A DNA stretch of 64,000 bases from Spiribacter vilamensis (lineage in GTDB: Bacteria; Pseudomonadota; Gammaproteobacteria; Nitrococcales; Nitrococcaceae): NCBI RefSeq assembly GCF_004217415.1, contig NZ_SHLI01000001.1, positions 372,001 through 436,000 on the forward strand, given 5' to 3'. Shown piece after piece: positions 58,236 to 64,000 of this stretch; within the stretch, counting starts at the first letter, position 1, and each line of letters opens with the position of its first letter. A program made the position numbers and the translations under genes. The notes under the pieces are model-generated. The model ran no database searches and was not told the origin of the DNA. It saw nothing but the letters and a program-made list of their open reading frames with translations.

Positions 58236-58959
58236 GCCACTGCTCGGCGTCAATGTCGATCATGTCGCGACACTGCGCCGCAAGCGCGGTACACGCTATC
58301 CCGACCCGGTTCATGCCGCCCAGATCGCCGAGCAGGCCGGGGCGGACGCCATCACCGTGCATCTGCGCGAAGATCGGCGCCATGTAACCGATCGCGATGT
58401 CGAGATCCTCGCGCAGACCCTGCAGACCCGCATGAACCTGGAGCTTGCGATCACCGATGAGATGCTCGCCATTGGTGCCCGAGTCCAGGCTACCGACTGT
58501 TGTCTGGTGCCCGAGCGCCGCGAGGAGCTGACCACCGAGGGCGGACTCGATGTGGCGGGTGATCCATCGCGTTGTGCTGATGCCTGTCGGATGCTGACCG
58601 AGGCCGGATCACGTGTATCGCTGTTTATCGATCCGGAGCCGGCGCAGTTACATGCCGCGGTGGAGGTCGGGGCCCCGGTGGTGGAGCTGCACACCGGGGC
58701 GTTCGCCGATGCCCGCACCGATAGCGATATCCATGCCGAGTTTCAGCGTATCCGCGAGGCGGCGAGCCTGGGCGCCTCGCTGGGGCTGCAGGTCAACGCC
58801 GGCCACGGCCTCCACTACCACAATGTCGCTCCGATCGCCGCGTTACCGGAGATTACCGAATTGAATATCGGCCACTCGATCATCGCCCATGCGATTTTCG
58901 CGGGGCTCGACGGGGCGGTTCGCGAGATGCGGCGGCTGATCCGCGAGGCGCGTCATTGA
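58210..58959 (+). CDS. pdxJ: Pyridoxine 5'-phosphate synthase
   Basis: This 249-residue TIM-barrel enzyme makes pyridoxine 5'-phosphate from 3-amino-1-hydroxyacetone phosphate and deoxyxylulose phosphate. [24 protein letters not shown] and [12 protein letters not shown] are family motifs. CAGGAGAG precedes the ATG. The recO-pdxJ-acpS order is the common gammaproteobacterial one. Its product supplies PLP to enzymes such as the TrpB2 in this window. Confidence 0.96.
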   Translation: MAHHQGSLEPLLGVNVDHVATLRRKRGTRYPDPVHAAQIAEQAGADAITVHLREDRRHVTDRDVEILAQTLQTRMNLELAITDEMLAIGARVQATDCCLVPERREELTTEGGLDVAGDPSRCADACRMLTEAGSRVSLFIDPEPAQLHAAVEVGAPVVELHTGAFADARTDSDIHAEFQRIREAASLGASLGLQVNAGHGLHYHNVAPIAALPEITELNIGHSIIAHAIFAGLDGAVREMRRLIREARH

Positions 58960-59348
58960 GCATTATCGGTATCGGGACCGACATTGTTCGGGTCGCGCGG
59001 CTTGAAAAGCTCGAGGAGCGCTATGGTGATCGGCTGGCGAGCCGACTACTCGGTCCGGCCGAGTGGAGGGGATATCAATCCATCGCTAATCACAAAGGCC
59101 CTGCGGCGGCCTACCTGGCGCGGCGCTTTGCCGCCAAGGAGGCTGCCGCTAAGGCGCTGGGCTGCGGTATCGGTGCCAGGGCCCGACTGACGGAGCTCCA
59201 GGTCGAACATACCTCTGTCGGAGCGCCGTTGCTGGTATTCACCGGCGCTGCACGCCGCCGGGCGGACGCCCTTGGCGTCGCCCGGAGTCACTTGAGTATC
59301 AGTGACGAGCACGATCAGGCGCTCGCCTTCGTGATCCTCGAGCGCTAG
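58956..59348 (+). CDS. acpS: Holo-[acyl-carrier-protein] synthase
   Basis: This 130-residue enzyme transfers 4'-phosphopantetheine from CoA to ACP. The metal-binding Asp is in [13 protein letters not shown] and the catalytic Glu in [12 protein letters not shown]. The TTG start overlaps the pdxJ stop; GAGG lies about eight bases upstream and no ATG fits. The TAG stop shares CTAG at 59345-59348 with the convergent flavoprotein. Confidence 0.93.
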   Translation: MSIIGIGTDIVRVARLEKLEERYGDRLASRLLGPAEWRGYQSIANHKGPAAAYLARRFAAKEAAAKALGCGIGARARLTELQVEHTSVGAPLLVFTGAARRRADALGVARSHLSISDEHDQALAFVILER

Positions 59349-62300
59349 CGCGGCTCCGCCTCGGGCAGGACCTGTTCGAGCCACTGCGAGTTGAGGCGAT
59401 CGCTCAGGCGATTCTGCTGCTGACGCGCCGACAGGTTGTCGAGATCGATCCAGGTCAGGGGCTGATCCTGGCCAGCGCAGGAGAAGACGGGCCGGGTCCG
59501 CTCGCCGGTCTCGGGGTCGATCTGCCACTGCAGGCACTGGGCGCAGACGCCCTGCATCATGCACTGCATCGGGCTGCCCACGGTCCCGAAGGCATCACAG
59601 CCACTGGCGACGCGTTCCGCCAGCTCGCCCCGTACCGCCGACTGGAATCCCTTGAGTAGCCCGGTACCGCCCATGACCATGATCCGGTCGACATCCGAAA
59701 TCGGGATCCCGCCCTCACTCGGGCCAATGTCACCGTCATCGTAGCGCTTGACCACATCGATCATGTTCGTGGCCTGGATGCTGACATCCTGCGGCCGACG
59801 GGCCTCGATACGGTCATCCTTCGCCGTGCACCAGATGATCTGATCGGCGCCGGCCTCGAGCTCGTCCTGATGATCAACGTCACCGGCACCCCCGAAGGCG
59901 GCGACATACAACACGCGATTACCGGCGGCGCGAAGGGCAGCGCCGATGTCCAGCATCACCGCCGCCCCCCAGCGGCCGGCCACGACCATGATGGTGCGGC
60001 CGGTGGGCATGTCGGTCGGGGCGCCGGTGGGGCCCATGAGCACCAGCGGGTCACCGGGGCGGAGCCGGCCGACCAGCCGCGGTCCGGCACCCCACTGGAG
60101 CACCATCAACCGGATGCAGTCGTCCTTAACACCCGTGCCGGACACCGTGATCATCGGTATCTGCAGGCGGGTGTTGTCGACCATCGGCGAGAGCGACTCG
60201 AATGTCTGCAGTCGGTAGAACTGGCCCGCCCTGAAGTTGCGCGCCGCCATCGGTGCCTTGACCCAGACCTCCACCATTGCGGGGTTGTCGGTTTTTACCT
60301 CGACCACCCGGGCGGTAAGCAGATCGTCCATCCGGGCGAGGAAGTCCGTGTGGGCCTCGTCACTGCCGGGGACATCATGCGCCATCGCCGCCATGACATA
60401 GGGATAGGTTCGCATACCCGAGGCGATCGCGTTGACAACGCTGCCGTTGAAGGCCGGATGCGTATCGCCGATGAATGTGACCCGACGCCCGCCCTCTTTG
60501 TAGGAGGTAAACGGACCGAATACACGCGACTTGCAGTGCTCGGCGTCGGCCACCGGTTCCAGGCCCTGGTCGGTCGGCGTATGCGCCAGGAAATGATTGC
60601 CCTCTAGCCGGAAGGTCTCCGGGTATTCCCGCTCGTAAATGGTGTTCGGTGCGGTGCCGGCGGCAATGAAGATCGCCCGCGCGGGAAGGCGGCGTTCGGC
60701 GCCCGTGGGGGCCCACTTGCCATCACGGCGATCGAATTCGCGGCAGACCAGCGCGCTGACATGTTCGTACTGATCGACCTCGGCATGGAGCGGCTCCAGA
60801 CCCTGGGCGTAGTAGAGCCCTTCCTCCGTGGCCTTGATGACTTCCTCGTGATTCCGCACATAGGCGGGCGAGTCGGTCATGCCCTTGCGATAGGCGACCG
60901 TGACGCCGCCCCAGGCGCGGATCAAGGGATTGAAATCGGGCTCGCGGGCCTCGGCGGCTGCCTGTGCGCGCTCCGTCCGGATCGCCCGGCCGTGCTCGAG
61001 GAATTCCGCGAGTGTCGCCTGGTCCTCGTCATTCATTCCTTCGGTGACGGCGGCTTCACCGAGCCGTTCGGACAGCCGCTCGTAGCGCTCGAGAATCTTC
61101 TCGACCTGCTTGACGTAATAGGCCTGGACCTCGGTTGCCGTATCGATGCCGGTCAGTCCGCCACCGACCACGACCGCGGGGAGTCGCACCTGCAGGCTCG
61201 CCAGGCTGGAGGCCTTGGCTGCGCCGGTGAGCTGAAGCGCCATGAGGAAGTCACTCGCCTGGCGCATGCCACGGGCGAGGCTGTTGCCCATGTGCACGAC
61301 GCGCGGCAGTCCGGCGCCGGTGGCGTTGACGACGTGGTCGAATCCGAGCGCCCACGCGTCCTCCAGGGTCACCGTCCCGCCGAGTCGGGCGCCCCCGAAT
61401 ACGCGGAAGTTCTGCCGTCGCGCGAGGGTCAGGTAGATGAGTTTGAGGAAATTCTTGTCCCAGCGAACGGTGATGCCGTACTCGGCGACGCCACCAAAGC
61501 CCATGAGGATGCGCTCGTCGAGATCTTCCTGCAGATCCGCCCAGCGTTGCACCGGTGCCTCGAGCAGGGACTCGGGCAACGGCTCGATCTTGAGGCCGTC
61601 AACGCCCACGACCGCCGTCCCGTTCATGGTGAGGTGATGGGCCATGGTGAATCCGGCCGGTCCCATGCCGGCGACGAGGACGCGGCGGTCGTTGTCCGGC
61701 TGCTGGATATACTGCTCGCGTCGCAGCGGGTTCCAGCGCGTGAGCAGGTGGTAGAGCTCGACCCCCCAACTCAAGTCCAGGCTGTCGGTGAGCACCCGGG
61801 TCTCGATCTGGGGGATATCCACCGGATCCTGCTTTTGATAGATACATCCCTTCATGCAGTCGTTGCATATCCGGTGACCGGTGGCGGGGACCATGGGGTT
61901 ATCCACCATGATCATCGCCAGCGCCGCCAGGTTGTAGCCATCACGGCGCAGCACGTGCATCTCGGAGATCTTCTCCTCGAGCGGGCAGCCGGTGAGCGTT
62001 ACGCCCAGCGGATCTTCCTTGAAACCGAGCTCGGGCTGGGTCTTTTTCTCGGGAAACCCGCGCGAGCAGAAATCGCCCTCGTGGTCGTGACAGTAGATGC
62101 AGTAATGGATCTCGCTCTGGACGTGGCGGGAATCCATCCGATAATCGGTGAGCGAGAAACCGTCGCGGGCACGACGCCGATCGGGTTCGGCCTGCAGACG
62201 CTCGACGCCATCAACCTCGACCCGCTCGGCGGGAACCCGGTCGAAGTGATCGACGCGCTCGGGGAGTTTGAAACTCGCCCAGCCGCGTACGCGGGCCTGG

Positions 62301-62833
62301 CCGGCAGCGGTCTGGCGGGCGAGCTTGCACCAGGCGGTGAGGGTCTCGATGGCCTCGGCATTGGCTGCCTCGTCCTCGAGCAGGGCCATGCCGAACTCGG
62401 CGATGGCGCGCTCCTCGTCATTCTGCCGGACATGACCGAGGCTCGCCCGTACCGCCGCATCCAGTGCTTCGAACGAATGCTCGACCGGCCGGCGGTGACG
62501 CTTGACCCGGCGTTGCACAAAGGCCTGCTTGAACTGCATGACCACGTCGTCGTCGAGGATCGAGGTGCGCAGGTTGTCGAGCTCCGACTCGATGCCGAAG
62601 AGCCGGCCGATGAAGGCCTCGACGTAGGGGCCGAGTTCGATCAGCAACTCGCTGTTCTCGGTGCCGGGCAGATCCGCGGTGCGGCCGCGATAGTCTTCCA
62701 GGCGTGCGGCCAGATGCGGTGCTGCGGTTTTCAGCTCGTCAAGGAACGCCGCATCGACACGTGTGAGTCCGGCCGGCGTCTGCAGAGCGGGGAAATCAAG
62801 GCCGTACTGGCCGAGGCTGTGATCAAGATCCAT
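59345..62833 (-). CDS. Fused NfnB (GltD-like) / NfnA (PyrK-like) iron-sulfur flavoprotein
   Basis: This is a 1162-residue oxidoreductase. Residues 1 to about 235 form a helical domain I do not recognise. A Cys-rich part with C245, C248, C256, C283, C323, C326 and C330 resembles the two [4Fe-4S] sites before GltD. Two dinucleotide folds follow (VLVAGMGPAGF near 386, AVVVGGGLTG near 553). From about 840 a ferredoxin-NADP-reductase-like domain runs to a [2Fe-2S] motif at C1091, C1097, C1100 and C1119. NfnB/NfnA subunits have this plan as separate chains, so a flavin-based NAD(P)H:ferredoxin enzyme is plausible but unproven. The ATG at 62833 is chosen; the frame stays open upstream into xseA. Confidence 0.75.
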   Translation of the reverse strand: MDLDHSLGQYGLDFPALQTPAGLTRVDAAFLDELKTAAPHLAARLEDYRGRTADLPGTENSELLIELGPYVEAFIGRLFGIESELDNLRTSILDDDVVMQFKQAFVQRRVKRHRRPVEHSFEALDAAVRASLGHVRQNDEERAIAEFGMALLEDEAANAEAIETLTAWCKLARQTAAGQARVRGWASFKLPERVDHFDRVPAERVEVDGVERLQAEPDRRRARDGFSLTDYRMDSRHVQSEIHYCIYCHDHEGDFCSRGFPEKKTQPELGFKEDPLGVTLTGCPLEEKISEMHVLRRDGYNLAALAMIMVDNPMVPATGHRICNDCMKGCIYQKQDPVDIPQIETRVLTDSLDLSWGVELYHLLTRWNPLRREQYIQQPDNDRRVLVAGMGPAGFTMAHHLTMNGTAVVGVDGLKIEPLPESLLEAPVQRWADLQEDLDERILMGFGGVAEYGITVRWDKNFLKLIYLTLARRQNFRVFGGARLGGTVTLEDAWALGFDHVVNATGAGLPRVVHMGNSLARGMRQASDFLMALQLTGAAKASSLASLQVRLPAVVVGGGLTGIDTATEVQAYYVKQVEKILERYERLSERLGEAAVTEGMNDEDQATLAEFLEHGRAIRTERAQAAAEAREPDFNPLIRAWGGVTVAYRKGMTDSPAYVRNHEEVIKATEEGLYYAQGLEPLHAEVDQYEHVSALVCREFDRRDGKWAPTGAERRLPARAIFIAAGTAPNTIYEREYPETFRLEGNHFLAHTPTDQGLEPVADAEHCKSRVFGPFTSYKEGGRRVTFIGDTHPAFNGSVVNAIASGMRTYPYVMAAMAHDVPGSDEAHTDFLARMDDLLTARVVEVKTDNPAMVEVWVKAPMAARNFRAGQFYRLQTFESLSPMVDNTRLQIPMITVSGTGVKDDCIRLMVLQWGAGPRLVGRLRPGDPLVLMGPTGAPTDMPTGRTIMVVAGRWGAAVMLDIGAALRAAGNRVLYVAAFGGAGDVDHQDELEAGADQIIWCTAKDDRIEARRPQDVSIQATNMIDVVKRYDDGDIGPSEGGIPISDVDRIMVMGGTGLLKGFQSAVRGELAERVASGCDAFGTVGSPMQCMMQGVCAQCLQWQIDPETGERTRPVFSCAGQDQPLTWIDLDNLSARQQQNRLSDRLNSQWLEQVLPEAEPR

Positions 62834-62912
62834 AGAATTCCAACGGACGGGGTGGATGATTCCTGCAGCATGCGCCGGACTCCCCGGGGCAACAAGCCAG
62901 CTGAAATGGGGT

Positions 62913-64000
62913 TTAAGTCGTCTCGTCGTGCCCCTCGACCCGCGCGATGAGGATGCCTTCGTTGAGCCGGGCGCGGATCGGATCTCCCACGGCGACATCC
63001 GTCGCCCGATGAATAACGGCACCACTGTCCACGGGCTGGACGATCGCGTAGCCACGCGCAAGGGTGCCCAGCGGGCTGAGACTCTCGAGCGTTCGCGCAC
63101 TCGCCTCCAGCCGGGCCCGTTCGCGATTCAGTCGCTCACGCAGGCCGCGCTCGAGTCGTTGATTCAACCGCGCGGTTGAATCCGCCAGTCGCTGGAGGCC
63201 GGGAGTCGGGTTCTGGGCCTGCACGCGTCGATCGAGCCGCTCAACCTGTCGCGAGCGTGTCTGCAGGTGGGCGGTCATGGCTCGGCCGAGGCGCTGATCA
63301 AGCTCGTCGAGCCGCTGGGCCCGATCGCGGAGCCGGCGGCCCGGATGCTGCGCGCTTAGCCGACGCTCCAGCCGATTGATCTGCTCACGGCGCTCGCCGA
63401 GTTTGCGTGCCAGTCCCTGTTGCAGCCGCTCCCGACCCTGCCGCAATGCGCGGGAGAGGGCCTCGCCGTCGGGTGACAGACGCTCTGCCGCAGCCGACGG
63501 GGTAGCGGCACGCTCGTCCGCCACCAGATCGGCAATGGTGATATCCACCTCGTGGCCGACTGCGCTGATTACCGGGAGGGTGCAGGCGTGGATGGCACGT
63601 GCGACCTGCTCGTCATTAAACGCCTGCAGATCCTCGAGCGAGCCACCGCCGCGACCGACGATCAGCGCCTCCACTTCCTGGCGGCGATCGGCGGTCCGGA
63701 TGGCGTCGACGATTTCCCCGACCGCCCGTTCGCCTTGTGCAGAGACCGGGTAGATCAGGATCGGCAGCGCCGGAAAACGCCGCCGCAACACGCTCACTAT
63801 GTCGCGGACGGCGGCCCCGGTCGGCGAGGTGATGACGCCGACCCGCCGCGGCAACGTCGGGATTGGCTGCTTGCCGGCCGGATCGAACAGGCCCTCGGCG
63901 TCGAGCCGGGCCTTGAGCGCCGCGAAGGCGCGTTGCAGGGCCCCGTCACCCGCCGGTTCAAGGTGCTCGGCGATGAGCTGGTACTCGCCGCGCGGCGCGT
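62913..64000 (-). CDS. xseA: Exodeoxyribonuclease VII large subunit (5' end outside the window)
   Basis: The visible 362 residues belong to XseA, which with XseB degrades single-stranded DNA. The catalytic domain includes RRVGVITSPTGAAVRDI, GRGGGSLEDLQAFNDE and SAVGHEVDITIADLVAD. A long coiled-coil region rich in Arg, Glu and Leu follows and the C-terminus ends LARGYAIVQ and IRARLNEG. The upstream part continues to base 64000 as EYQLIAEHLEPAG and beyond, so the start lies outside. The fused flavoprotein gene follows after 79 bp in the same direction. Confidence 0.95.
   Translation of the reverse strand, partial: APRGEYQLIAEHLEPAGDGALQRAFAALKARLDAEGLFDPAGKQPIPTLPRRVGVITSPTGAAVRDIVSVLRRRFPALPILIYPVSAQGERAVGEIVDAIRTADRRQEVEALIVGRGGGSLEDLQAFNDEQVARAIHACTLPVISAVGHEVDITIADLVADERAATPSAAAERLSPDGEALSRALRQGRERLQQGLARKLGERREQINRLERRLSAQHPGRRLRDRAQRLDELDQRLGRAMTAHLQTRSRQVERLDRRVQAQNPTPGLQRLADSTARLNQRLERGLRERLNRERARLEASARTLESLSPLGTLARGYAIVQPVDSGAVIHRATDVAVGDPIRARLNEGILIARVEGHDETT

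Noticed and set aside
60761-62950. A 729-codon open frame on the plus strand opposite the fused flavoprotein
   Set aside because: The minus-strand protein carries all the Cys and nucleotide-binding motifs. The plus-strand translation has low-information, Val/Gly/Asp-rich composition typical of an antisense shadow.

Overview
The window reads as a dense, GC-rich chromosome segment of a gammaproteobacterium. The gene complement and local gene orders suggest the Chromatiales / Ectothiorhodospiraceae, perhaps a streamlined halophile of the Spiribacter type: a BCCT compatible-solute transporter, AioBA arsenite oxidase, a Ttr-like molybdoenzyme, sdhCDAB with SdhE and YgfX, rpoE-rseA-rseB-mucD, and lepA-lepB-rnc-era-recO-pdxJ-acpS. 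The organism assignment is inference. There is no gap above about 200 bp, six of seven convergent gene pairs overlap at their 3' ends, and I see no insertion sequence, prophage or CRISPR array.

Region 1 (1-10.5 kb) is respiratory. A Tat-exported TtrB-TtrC-TtrA-like molybdoenzyme lies downstream of an FNR-type half-palindrome at the left edge. It is followed by tRNA-Val (minus), gltX, tRNA-Ala and tRNA-Glu, and then a monoheme cytochrome c, the Rieske subunit AioB and the molybdenum subunit AioA. Region 2 (10.5-20.9 kb) holds tRNA-Leu, a small ArsR-like regulator, a TrpB2-type tryptophan synthase beta chain, lon with a heat-shock-type promoter, a short OpgH glucosyltransferase divergent from a membrane sulfatase-fold protein, a ubiquinone-type hydroxylase and ChrA.

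Region 3 (20.9-30.4 kb) holds 4.5S RNA, dnaX-ybaB-recR, a UspA protein with a BCCT transporter, a DEDD exonuclease paired with a cNMP/CBS/DUF294 protein, cysB and a Bax-inhibitor-1 family protein. Region 4 (30.5-43.6 kb) holds thrH, a phosphodiesterase, hrpA, prfB with its programmed +1 frameshift, lysS, an RND efflux pair and ygfZ. Region 5 (43.6-48.0 kb) is a complete succinate dehydrogenase locus: an SDHAF4-like assembly factor, sdhCDAB, sdhE and ygfX.

Region 6 (48.0-53.2 kb) is the envelope-stress sigma-E operon with a recognisable autoregulatory promoter, followed by a heptosyltransferase-type GT9 and a DUF6165 protein. Region 7 (53.3-64.0 kb) is the lepA-lepB-rnc-era-recO-pdxJ-acpS housekeeping run. 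It is convergent with a 1162-residue flavoprotein that looks like an NfnB (GltD-like) unit fused to an NfnA/PyrK-like unit behind an unrecognised N-terminal domain, and then with xseA, cut by the right edge. The strongest candidates for something under-described are this fused Nfn-like enzyme, the two molybdoenzyme modules in one 10-kb stretch, and the OpgH / sulfatase-fold pair.
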